A stretch of 64,000 nucleotides of DNA from the NCBI GenBank assembly GCA_031292485.1, contig JARLHA010000005.1, positions 37,487 to 101,486 of the forward strand, given 5' to 3'. The position numbers and the translations under genes are program-made. Position 1 is the first letter of the stretch, and every line of letters starts with the position of its first letter. Source of the DNA: Mucilaginibacter sp. GTDB taxonomy: Bacteria; Bacteroidota; Bacteroidia; Sphingobacteriales; Sphingobacteriaceae. Below, in pieces: positions 8,495 through 16,105 of this stretch. The notes under the pieces were generated by a model. It was given only the letters and a program-made list of their open reading frames with translations, ran no database searches and was not told the origin of the DNA.

Positions 8495-10615
8495 CTACTG
8501 GCTCTGTATATTGATACTTGGCATATTAAATGTAACGCTGAAGGGCGCCTGGCCGTTAATGGTTTCATATTCGCTGAAGGTGGCGGTATTTAATACAATG
8601 GTTTGCCATTTAACCGGGTTTTTGTTTACCAGTATTTGTACTTTAGGCGAATATTTGATGGATTGAAGGCCTTTGATATCATTTACGGAAAGATCCTCGG
8701 CCATTACTTTCATTTTCTGCCCTGCACTTTTACCGATCACTTCTTCAATACTATCCTGGTTGGCCCAGTCCGAAACGTAGTTTTTAATGATGACAGCGTT
8801 CTGAACGTCAAGCGATACTTCCTGGTTATACACAAAGCGGTAATAGTTCCAGCATCCTGATAAACCTATCCAGCGCAGGTAAACAGATTGTTCATCAACA
8901 GCACCATCAACTCTTAGCGTTTGGGTTTGCGTAACCGCATGCGCAATTCCATTGCTGTCGTTATACATCAGCGTAAGCTCAAAATAATAAACATCACTGC
9001 CGAATAAGGTATTAACCAGCAGCCGGTTTAAGCCCAGTTGCGCCGGCAGGTTGGTATTGCCGGATGTTTCTTCGGCGATCAGCAGTTTGCTGCCATCCTG
9101 GTTCAATAGCCAGGAGCCATCTTCATTAAGCAGGTAGCTGTTTGTAGTGCCGGATAGCGGGTTGCGGTTAATATCAAGCGGCACAAGGTTGCAATACAAT
9201 TGCAGGCCCAAAAGTTCTTCGCCGTAAATAAAGCCGATGTCAAAAGGATAACCATTTGAAAAGGCTGGTTCGGTAAAATCAGTCACCCATTTGGCTAACT
9301 GGCTGTTACTGGTAACCGAAGGGAAAGGCACATAAGCTGCCAGGTTACCGCCAAAGCTGTCACCCAGTTGTTTTGCCGCATATAAAACGTAATAGGGGCT
9401 GCTTATGGGGATGTAGGTTAAGATTTGCGTACCGGTGAGTTTGCCGTCCCAGTATTCGGCATAGGCAATTTGGTAGCTTGCGCTTAAGTTGCTGTCGCGA
9501 TAGTTGATTTGAGTGAAATTGCTGTCGTCTTTAGCACGTAAAAGACTTTGTAAGAAATTACTGATATCAGCTTTAACCAACCCGGTGCTATCCGGCCTGT
9601 TGGTTGAGGTAATAGTATTTTGCCGCCCGCTGATTGGGTCCTGGTAAGTAATTTGCGTGCGCACCTGGTAAAAAGGGCGTAGGGTATTGCTGTTGAAAAA
9701 ACCGGTAGCGTTTGAAATATAGGGCGTATTGATCACCATACTGCCATTGCTGTTTACCAAATTCACCTTGTATGTGCCGGTATAAACGCCCGCGTTTAGA
9801 TAAATTAAAACAGGGCTATTATTGGTGAGTACCACATTTTGAACGGTAGCATTTATGTTGGCATTGTTGTAAGCAGTAACAGCAGTTGCAATTGCCGAAG
9901 TATTGCAATTAGCGATTATAGTGGCATTGCCGCTCGCGATATCCAGCGAAATTAACGTTACCTCAAAGTCTTTGCGCTGATAGGAGAAAACTACCGGATT
10001 AAAGGCTGCATTCCAACGGGAAACATTACCCCCGGTTAAATTAACGGACGGATCACTGATCAATAAACCGCTGAGTATGGGAATAGTGACGGCCGAAACA
10101 TTGGTGCAGCCATTGGCATCGCTCACATAAACGCTTTTTAAGCCGCCTGTTAAGCCCGTAAATACCGGTGACGACTGAAATGTGACGCCATCCATACTAT
10201 ACATAATCGGGCTGTAGCTTGAAGTAGCCTGTACTGTTAGCTGTGCATCAGCCGTGCCTGGCGACGATTCAGGTTTATCGATAAGAACATTGTTGACCAC
10301 CAGGTCGCAAACGTTAACTGGCGGAGGGATGGCCGGTTCGGTACTGATGCTATCAACGGTGAATTTAGTATAATAGGGGGTCGTGGTACTTGAGTCGCTA
10401 AGTTCTCCGTGGTATACAGCGTAACTTTGCCCCGCTATAATTTGCGACCCCTGGTAAATTACGCCGTTTAAGTTTTGCGTATAAAAAACGGTAACGTTGT
10501 TACCGTTAGCTGGCTGCCCGCTGGCCGCATCAAACAGCGAAATAATGATCTCGCCGTAAACTTTGGTGCCCTCTACCCCTGTTGCACCCGGGCCTATAGT
10601 TGCAAATAATGCCAT
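8495..10615 (-). CDS. Large phage structural protein, fibre- or adhesin-like
   Basis: 706 aa. It starts MALFATIGPGATGVEGTKVY without a signal peptide. Residues about 100-180 form an Ig-like repeat (SYSPIMYSMDGVTFQSSPVF, then GLKSVYVSDANGC) of the type found in cell-surface adhesins of this phylum. A long beta-rich middle follows, then a compact C-terminal domain (WIGLSGCWNYYRFVY). Lack of a secretion signal plus its place between tail genes argues for a virion protein that carries an Ig-like binding module. The exact position in the particle is unknown. Confidence 0.6.
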   Translation of the reverse strand: MALFATIGPGATGVEGTKVYGEIIISLFDAASGQPANGNNVTVFYTQNLNGVIYQGSQIIAGQSYAVYHGELSDSSTTTPYYTKFTVDSISTEPAIPPPVNVCDLVVNNVLIDKPESSPGTADAQLTVQATSSYSPIMYSMDGVTFQSSPVFTGLTGGLKSVYVSDANGCTNVSAVTIPILSGLLISDPSVNLTGGNVSRWNAAFNPVVFSYQRKDFEVTLISLDIASGNATIIANCNTSAIATAVTAYNNANINATVQNVVLTNNSPVLIYLNAGVYTGTYKVNLVNSNGSMVINTPYISNATGFFNSNTLRPFYQVRTQITYQDPISGRQNTITSTNRPDSTGLVKADISNFLQSLLRAKDDSNFTQINYRDSNLSASYQIAYAEYWDGKLTGTQILTYIPISSPYYVLYAAKQLGDSFGGNLAAYVPFPSVTSNSQLAKWVTDFTEPAFSNGYPFDIGFIYGEELLGLQLYCNLVPLDINRNPLSGTTNSYLLNEDGSWLLNQDGSKLLIAEETSGNTNLPAQLGLNRLLVNTLFGSDVYYFELTLMYNDSNGIAHAVTQTQTLRVDGAVDEQSVYLRWIGLSGCWNYYRFVYNQEVSLDVQNAVIIKNYVSDWANQDSIEEVIGKSAGQKMKVMAEDLSVNDIKGLQSIKYSPKVQILVNKNPVKWQTIVLNTATFSEYETINGQAPFSVTFNMPSINIQSQ

Positions 10616-10669
10616 GTTTTTTATGTTAGTTGGTTAAATTAGATAAGGCTGGATTAAAATTAGCACCGT

Positions 10670-11104
10670 TTAGGCGATCAAACCCGTAACTTGTGTACTG
10701 ATCTCTTCAGCGATAGCTTCCATGATGGTTTTTAGGCGGCTATTGATATTGTCATCCCCTAATGGTTCTGAAAGTATGCCAGACTTGCCTTTAAATCCCT
10801 TTTTGTCGATCGACTTTTTGATGGCCCAGGCCGCCTTATCTGGAATGCCTTTTGCCTGGCACCATTGCTGTATGCGCTGGATCATCGGCGGATCGCCGGG
10901 CACCGCATTTGGTCCCGTTGGCCCGCGGCCGGTTTCAAGCAGTTGCATATACCCGGGAACTTCCAGATGGAGGATATTATCCTGTTGGGTAATAGTTAAT
11001 TGTTTGGACGTTTGCCCGGTGGCATTGCTCCCGGCAGCCTGCATGGAGTTGATGACATCGGCTTTAAGCTGCTCGAGAAGTTGGCGAAGTTGATCGGTGT
11101 TCAT
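10670..11104 (-). CDS. HK97 gp10-like head-tail/tail completion protein
   Basis: 144 aa from ATG at 11104. A longer frame exists to 11143, but its extra 13 residues lie in a repetitive intergenic dyad, so I prefer the internal start (MNTDQLRQLLEQL). The helical N-terminus, then VPGYMQLLETGRGPTG and a C-terminal amphipathic helix, resemble gp10-type proteins that sit at the head-tail joint. It lies between a tail-terminator-like gene and the large fibre-like gene, which agrees. Confidence 0.6.
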   Translation of the reverse strand: MNTDQLRQLLEQLKADVINSMQAAGSNATGQTSKQLTITQQDNILHLEVPGYMQLLETGRGPTGPNAVPGDPPMIQRIQQWCQAKGIPDKAAWAIKKSIDKKGFKGKSGILSEPLGDDNINSRLKTIMEAIAEEISTQVTGLIA

Positions 11105-11110
11105 GTTATG

Positions 11111-11206
11111 GTTGACAGTCCATAGTCGATAGACCATGGCCATTGTTTTGATTGTGAAATGATTATTACCGCTGAAGTTTTTAGTGATGGTCCATCGACC
11201 ATGGCC
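11111..11206. repeat. Imperfect dyads of the GTCCATnGnCGA family
   Basis: Two related copies, around 11117-11143 and 11188-11206, share GTCCAT, TCGA and ACCATGGCC. Both sit in the spacer between two phage genes. Such call-back sequences are common intergenic fillers in this group. They argue against the longer start of the gene to the left. Confidence 0.45.
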
Positions 11207-11655
11207 TAACTAAAGTGCTCAAAATACATTGTGGCTAAACTTATCGTAAGGTTTACCCCTGTGGTATTCACATCAAACTTATTGTATACCGGCAGGCATT
11301 TGGCTTTATCACCGACCTTTATCCTGAAGTACCGGCCTTCCCCCTCGCGGTATTTTGATGCTTTTACTACAAACTCGTTTGCCAGGGATAGCGCCTGGGT
11401 TACATAAGTCTCATTGTCTCCCGTATATTGGTCAAAATCCGTCTTGAAAAGGAATTCCAGGTAGACGGAAAACGTGTTATCCACCGAGCCATTTACCTGC
11501 GGCGATACATCTATCGGTTGCAAAGGGTACATAAATACAACGGGAAATGTCGCGTCTTCGGCTAACTGGTTTAACTCGTTAGCAGTGCCGTATACAAAGG
11601 TTGGGGCATTGGTCAGGGTTTGTACAATAGCTTCAATTTGATTTCTTATGGGCAT
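11206..11655 (-). CDS. Tail terminator-like phage protein
   Basis: 149 aa: MPIRNQIEAIVQTL at the start, a beta-rich middle (FPVVFMYPLQPIDV, SVYLEFLFKTDFD) and a beta end (VNLTISLATMYFEHF). Small alpha/beta proteins of this size, coded between terminase/neck and tail genes, are commonly tail terminator or completion proteins. The family match is by shape and position only. Confidence 0.5.
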   Translation of the reverse strand: MPIRNQIEAIVQTLTNAPTFVYGTANELNQLAEDATFPVVFMYPLQPIDVSPQVNGSVDNTFSVYLEFLFKTDFDQYTGDNETYVTQALSLANEFVVKASKYREGEGRYFRIKVGDKAKCLPVYNKFDVNTTGVNLTISLATMYFEHFS

Positions 11656-11714
11656 TTTTTTGAGATTGGAGATTTGTTAATTAGAGATTAATTGTTGAAG
11701 TCCGGACTTTCGGA

Positions 11715-12553
11715 TTACGACGAAAGCAATTCGCTATACCTCTTCTGGTACTCTGCTTCTGTTTTATTCAACAAAAGCTTGGTGAGCACACGTTCGTAAG
11801 GCATGCTTAATATTTCCGTCCACTTGGTAATGTCGCCGCCTGCAAGGGAGTTTATGGTATTGATATATTTGAATTTTTCAAAACGCTGGATCCCTGCCTT
11901 TTTTTCCAGAACTGACGGGGCCGAAGCGAGTAGCCTGTTTTCGGTTTCGACAAGGAGGGATAACAGGTAAAAAAATGTTTGGCGATGGGCAGCGCCTCCG
12001 TTACCCGTAGTTTTTTAATTTCCGTACAAAATTCTTCGGCTTCGTATTCATTGTATTTTTCGCCGGTAGCCCTGCAATAAAAATAATGGGCAAGTACCTG
12101 GCAGCAGGCTTTTAACGATGGCTTGAAGTTGTCCTGCCAGTCGTCGTGGCCAAATCGTTCAATATGGTGATTTATCTCGTCGCCAATAATTTCGCGGGCG
12201 GCCATAAATGCCCCGGCAGGTTCAATTGATAAATTGCGCATTACATTTACAGTATTTGCGCCACGGGTTAAGTTAAATGTTATTTTTCGGGGAACGTCGC
12301 CGCTGTTAAATAACCAGGCAATCTGCGTTGACAACAGCAGCACCGTTTCACCGAATTGCTGCAGGTCGTCATAGTTTTTAACGTTTTGTAGTTGTTCAAC
12401 CGCTATACCCGACAGGATGCCGATAGCTTCGAGGTCGTTCAGTTCAGGTTTATCCTGAATTTCGATTAACTGACCCAGGGTTAGTTCGTGCAGGCTGGAG
12501 GGGATTTTGATTTTTATCCTGCCTGTGGTGGTCTTTAGGGTTTTTTCGATCAT
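11715..12553 (-). CDS. Phage protein needing a -1 frameshift (possible tail assembly chaperone)
   Basis: The zero frame from ATG 12553 gives 233 aa ending at 11852 with an atypical basic tail (RPRQFWKKRQGSSVL). A -1 slip at the T7 run (11969-11975 on the plus strand, read CAT TTT TTT) after Phe 195 instead gives YLLSLLVETENRLLASAPSV and continues through KYINTINSLAGGDITKW to a stop at 11715, total 279 aa. That tail looks like normal protein and uses the otherwise empty 137 bp. U UUU UUU is a known -1 slippery heptamer. Tail assembly chaperones of many phages make such a short and long pair, but a plain 1-nt deletion in the T run would look identical. The N-terminus (SSLHELTLGQLIEIQDKPEL) is not otherwise recognised. 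Confidence 0.65.
11969..11975 (-). other. T7 slippery heptamer, candidate -1 frameshift site
   Basis: On the minus strand the bases read A CAT TTT TTT ACC in the zero frame. Slipping back by one gives TAC CTG TTA and opens an 84-codon extension. The heptamer is U UUU UUU in RNA with the correct phase for tandem slippage. Confidence 0.5.
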
Positions 12554-12696
12554 TTTTTTGTGGATTTCACTGATTTAAGTCTTGATTTCACCGATTTTTA
12601 TCGGAGAATTACGCCGATTTTTGTTTTATATTTCTAATTCATTGCTGATTTCAACCTGTTCAATATAGTTGTACTATTTCACCCGTTAGTCACTTT

Positions 12697-13917
12697 TTAT
12701 TTAAGCAGGTGGGCCGTTGCAAAATCAAATTCCGGTGCCGAAGGGGCAGGCATCCAGCTTTTTATATTCCCTGTTTTACCGGCGCCCAATTTATTAAGGG
12801 CAACGTAGCGCAGTGGATCTATCAAATGGTTCCATGCGTCAACAGGTTCATTCAATGTCCTGCCCGATCTGTCTGTCTTCCATTTGTACCGGCCTAACTC
12901 ATTGCGCAGGTTAACACTTCGCCGGGTGATCTTTAATTCGTATCGTTTTAAAATATCAATGGAGAGCTTAATACTATCAGGGCCTTTTTTTGCCGGGCTT
13001 ATGTGCCATCCCATACGCCGCAACTCTTCGATTGACTTAGGTTCCGCGCTGTCGGCCACTATTTCGGTGCTTTTGCCAATGTTGTTTTCGGAAAGCTTTC
13101 CTGCTATATCAGGGTTGGTTAGGCCGGTTTCGTAAAATACTTCATCAACCCATAGCGCGCCATCCTGTTTATAAACCATTATAAAGCCGGTTTCGTCATT
13201 GGTATATCCAAAATCAAGGCCGGCTGCCAGTAATTTTCTACTTTCGGGCAGGTCATCAACTACCTGCCAGCGGTTCAAAATAAGGCCGCTTATCTTGCCG
13301 GTAAGCCCTCGTGCATAAACGCGCCAAAGCTCATCATCAATAGCTTTTAACGATTCAATCTTATCCCTTAATTGTTGAGATAAAAAGGGGTTATGGCGGT
13401 GATCCGAAATAATAAGCTGTACGCCGGGTCGCCCTAAAAGGTTATCATGCACCCAAAAGGCAATATTAGGATTAAAATCAATAAAGATCTTTAGGCGCGT
13501 ACGCAATGCCAGCTCGCAATATACTTCCCATGGCACGCCATTGGCTTCGTTCACAAAAAGGTAGTCGCGCTTTCCTGACTTTGCATCCTGGGCATTATCA
13601 TAACTCTTAAACTCAATTAAACTGCCGTTATGGAACTCAAATAGCCTGTCTGTTTTATTATAATTCTTCACCATTGCCTGCAATGCTCCAGATGAGCTGT
13701 GTATGCTGGCAGCATCGCGCAATGCCCCGGCTTTCAGGTTAGGGATATCCTGGCCCACAACGGTGATTACCAGTTTTTCGGTAGTGCAGGCCAGGCAAAA
13801 AAGCACCTGTTCAATAGCATAGGTTTTACCGCTGCTGGTGCCACCCTGGTTAATCACAATATGAGCGGCACTGATATAATTTTGCCTGAATAGGGAGGTG
13901 GCTATTTGGTCTGCCAT
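12697..13917 (-). CDS. Phage terminase large subunit
   Basis: 406 aa. The ATPase half has Walker A GGTSSGKT (25-32) and a Walker B-like strand DYLFVNEAN (118-126) with Glu at 124. The nuclease half has GLDFGYTND (Asp 235), VADSAEP (Asp 289) and DAWNHLIDPLRY (Asp 360, Asp 367), the three acidic clusters of the RNase H-like fold. The length fits PBSX/T4-like packaging motors. It should cut concatemeric DNA and drive it through a portal, but no portal gene follows downstream as is usual. Confidence 0.93.
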   Translation of the reverse strand: MADQIATSLFRQNYISAAHIVINQGGTSSGKTYAIEQVLFCLACTTEKLVITVVGQDIPNLKAGALRDAASIHSSSGALQAMVKNYNKTDRLFEFHNGSLIEFKSYDNAQDAKSGKRDYLFVNEANGVPWEVYCELALRTRLKIFIDFNPNIAFWVHDNLLGRPGVQLIISDHRHNPFLSQQLRDKIESLKAIDDELWRVYARGLTGKISGLILNRWQVVDDLPESRKLLAAGLDFGYTNDETGFIMVYKQDGALWVDEVFYETGLTNPDIAGKLSENNIGKSTEIVADSAEPKSIEELRRMGWHISPAKKGPDSIKLSIDILKRYELKITRRSVNLRNELGRYKWKTDRSGRTLNEPVDAWNHLIDPLRYVALNKLGAGKTGNIKSWMPAPSAPEFDFATAHLLK

Positions 13918-14010
13918 AAAATGGTATAATTAAATTGATGTTTTGGCTTCCCACCTGTTGCATTATTGTTAAAACAAACGTTACATTTAACCTGAAAAAA
14001 GGTTGTGTCC

Positions 14011-14460
14011 ATGGAATTTAAGTATCTGTTAATTAGTGTTTTTCTTTTAATATGCTTGTGGTCATGCAAAAAAAACGTTGTCGTCCCTGTGCCACCTGTT
14101 ACTATAATTGGTAAATGGCAGCTTGTAAAACAATATTCGTTGTTGGTTAACAATGGTGTAGTGATTGACAGTATTAAGAAATCGAAATTTACAAACAACG
14201 ATTTTGTACAATATTTAAGCGACGGGACCGGCTACTATTCAAAATCGACACCTACCGGGCCAAGCCTGAGTGAATTTACTTATACCATCAGCGGAACCCA
14301 TATTACCGAATTTGTTAGTTTTGAAAACAAAGGCGTGCCCGAAACGGTAACCAGTTTAACTGCCAATAGCTTATCGGTACATCGTGAATTATTGGTGCCT
14401 GACCCGAATGATCCAACCGTGTATGATACCGAAAAGGACGATCTCAGCTATATCAAATAA
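14011..14460 (+). CDS. Lipocalin-like lipoprotein B
   Basis: 149 aa from ATG 14011 (a GTG 6 bp upstream is possible). Lipobox LLICLWSC, then KKNVVVPVPP and a beta domain starting IIGKWQLVKQYSLLVNNGVV. It has the same size, lipobox and G-K-W start as lipoprotein A at 8041. It lies antisense between the two terminase genes and ends 4 bp before the small subunit stop, just as lipoprotein A ends 4 bp before its opposing phage gene. The repeated arrangement points to cargo carried in phage gene junctions. The function is unknown. Confidence 0.7.
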   Translation: MEFKYLLISVFLLICLWSCKKNVVVPVPPVTIIGKWQLVKQYSLLVNNGVVIDSIKKSKFTNNDFVQYLSDGTGYYSKSTPTGPSLSEFTYTISGTHITEFVSFENKGVPETVTSLTANSLSVHRELLVPDPNDPTVYDTEKDDLSYIK

Positions 14461-14464
14461 GTAA

Positions 14465-14923
14465 CTATAAAGCCACCTCTTTTTCATCGCCTGCTGGGAT
14501 AAAACCTGTTTCGACAATCTCGATGGTTAAAGTTTTTGGAACGATTTCTCTACCTGTTTTATTTCCAGCCCGATCATCCCATCCGAAACTTTTAAGTGCA
14601 AACATAACCCCTGTTGGTGATTGCTGCAGCAGCCTTCGTTCATAAATTGCCAGCATTCGCAAACGGGCGCGTTGAAGTGCAGTAGCAAATTCGCCATTTT
14701 GCGCGTGATCTTCAAACCCGGCAAGGCTGTGAAAGCCCAGGAAAAGCGCCAAACCCGACATGGTTGCAGGTTGAGGCTCGTTAACCGCTTCCTCACTTAT
14801 CTCCGCAGTTTCGGTTTTGCTTTTTGATTTCCTTTTGTTTTGAGGGGCGCCGCCGGATAAATTAAAATAAGCGTCAATCCGGTTATTAAGCTGTTTAAGT
14901 GTGGCAAAGGCAACAGAATTCAT
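14465..14923 (-). CDS. Terminase small subunit, gp3-type DNA-packaging protein
   Basis: 152 aa. The basic linker KRKSKSKTE near 31-39 is followed by PATMSGLALFLGFHSLAGF, a helix-turn-helix-like step, then a long helix (ALQRARLRMLAIYERRLLQ) and SPTGVMFALKSFGWDDRAG. That last phrase is typical of gp3-type small terminases, which bind the packaging site and hand DNA to the large subunit. It is the first gene of the phage block, and the large subunit gene follows after the antisense lipoprotein gene. Confidence 0.8.
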   Translation of the reverse strand: MNSVAFATLKQLNNRIDAYFNLSGGAPQNKRKSKSKTETAEISEEAVNEPQPATMSGLALFLGFHSLAGFEDHAQNGEFATALQRARLRMLAIYERRLLQQSPTGVMFALKSFGWDDRAGNKTGREIVPKTLTIEIVETGFIPAGDEKEVAL

Positions 14924-14932
14924 TTTATGTTG

Positions 14933-14952
14933 AATATGCCAATTGGCATATT
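14933..14952. promoter_or_regulatory. 20-bp palindrome upstream of the phage block
   Basis: AATATGCCAATTGGCATATT is a perfect 20-bp palindrome starting 10 bp upstream of the small terminase start codon. Its 14-bp core and right half recur before the tape measure gene. The position fits an operator controlling late phage genes. Confidence 0.55.
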
Positions 14953-15170
14953 ATAAATGTAAAGGTACGGTAAATTATTTAAAAATGCAAATATTTTTAG
15001 CAAAACATACTCTGTTTTATTTAAAAAAAAGCGATAAAACTCAATGATTTTTGTTTTCATTATTGATTAAACCCCGGCAAATCTCTTAAGTCTAAACGTT
15101 AAGGTTAAAAAATGTTAAAATGTTAGTTACATTAATAATTAAGCAACTATTTATCATTTATATTCGTAAC

Positions 15171-15178
15171 TAAGTTTG
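15171..15178 (+). promoter_or_regulatory. Probable promoter core of the 15205 lipoprotein gene
   Basis: TAAGTTTG matches TAnnTTTG exactly and lies 26 bp before the ATG. The rest of the 281-bp spacer 14924-15204 is AT-rich and holds only this core and the 20-bp palindrome. Confidence 0.5.
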
Positions 15179-15204
15179 TATATTTATACGTTAGATCTAT
15201 TTAT

Positions 15205-15792
15205 ATGGGGAACAGAGGGTTTACTTATGTTTTATATTTACTTACAGTAATTTTTATGGCGACGGTTTCGTCTTGCCAGAAAGATGCTGCTGTAAATAGC
15301 CCAGCCCCATCCACCACCACCGTTAGCGCCGATAGTACCGCGCTTTCATCGCCCAATAATTTCCTTGCCGTTTCCGGCACGCTGAAAATTAAGTTCAACG
15401 ATTCCACTTATACCTTTGATGCCGCTACCGATTCTATCGCATTTATCAACGTACACAGCATTGATAATAGCCGCTATTTTGGTATCACCGCTATCAATAA
15501 AGAACATTCCATGAGTTTTGGCATCAGTTCGGCAGGTTTCCCTTACAATAATATTAACCGCGCTATTGCCGGCAGCCAGTTTATCATGAGTGGTGATACT
15601 AAAACCCCGGCACTTGCGCTTTCATTAAGCCGTTACTCTGCGCCTAAAAGCCTGGGCAATATTAACCTCATTCAATATAACTCCGCCAAAGTGCTTGCCA
15701 AAGGCACCTTTTACACCTTTATGGCTAAGGATGACAAAGCCAACGCACCCTACTACAGGGTTGAGGGTACTTTTGATTTGCAGTTGAAGTAG
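15205..15792 (+). CDS. Hypothetical lipoprotein
   Basis: 195 aa with a lipobox (MATVSSC, Cys 24), a Ser/Thr/Pro-rich linker (NSPAPSTTTVSADST) and a beta-rich domain (GTLKIKFNDSTYTFDAATD, ending VEGTFDLQLK). The strand pattern, ending in a strand such as YYRVEGTFDL, is typical of lipoproteins made of one small beta sandwich. It lies between the phage block and the GH78 gene with its own promoter, and no partner is evident. It may be a third cargo lipoprotein or an ordinary chromosomal gene. Confidence 0.65.
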   Translation: MGNRGFTYVLYLLTVIFMATVSSCQKDAAVNSPAPSTTTVSADSTALSSPNNFLAVSGTLKIKFNDSTYTFDAATDSIAFINVHSIDNSRYFGITAINKEHSMSFGISSAGFPYNNINRAIAGSQFIMSGDTKTPALALSLSRYSAPKSLGNINLIQYNSAKVLAKGTFYTFMAKDDKANAPYYRVEGTFDLQLK

Positions 15793-16068
15793 AAAGGAGT
15801 CCTTTTTAAAATCAACCGGATTTATGAAAGTAATGGCGAAGATGCTCATAATGTCAAAAATCACCTCAACATTGTTCACTTTAAGGAGTTTTTCCGTTTA
15901 AAACGATCTTTAACGTTTCCATTAAATGCTGCAAATAATGGTCAATATCTATCCAAACCAGGCCGCAAAGCCGTTTTCCAAAAACAGGATTACGTCTCGT
16001 ATTGCTATTCAGGTATTAACAGAGTAAAATGTTGCGTTAGGAATATTCTTTCCCGTTTTTTTATTATA
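15793..16068. other. Non-coding spacer
   Basis: This spacer before the GH78 gene holds a short AAAGG-AGT-CCTTT hairpin with T run just after the lipoprotein stop (15793-15812), a weak terminator candidate. I see no gene in the remaining 250 bp; a TATATTG step near 16064 abuts the operator that follows and may be part of the GH78 promoter. Confidence 0.35.
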
Positions 16069-16088
16069 TTGCCAAATCGATTTAGCAA
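16069..16088. promoter_or_regulatory. LacI-type operator before GH78 gene
   Basis: TTGCCAAATCGATTTAGCAA, one mismatch from the perfect palindrome TTGCTAAATCGATTTAGCAA. It ends 17 bp before the GH78 start codon. This is the best single copy of the motif that recurs across the locus. Confidence 0.7.
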
Positions 16089-16105
16089 GAATATATAAAC
16101 CACTT

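Noticed and set aside
2134..14923. Contractile tailocin
   Set aside because: No sheath, tube or baseplate spike was recognised, and terminase genes are not expected in tailocins, so I kept prophage remnant or atypical particle.
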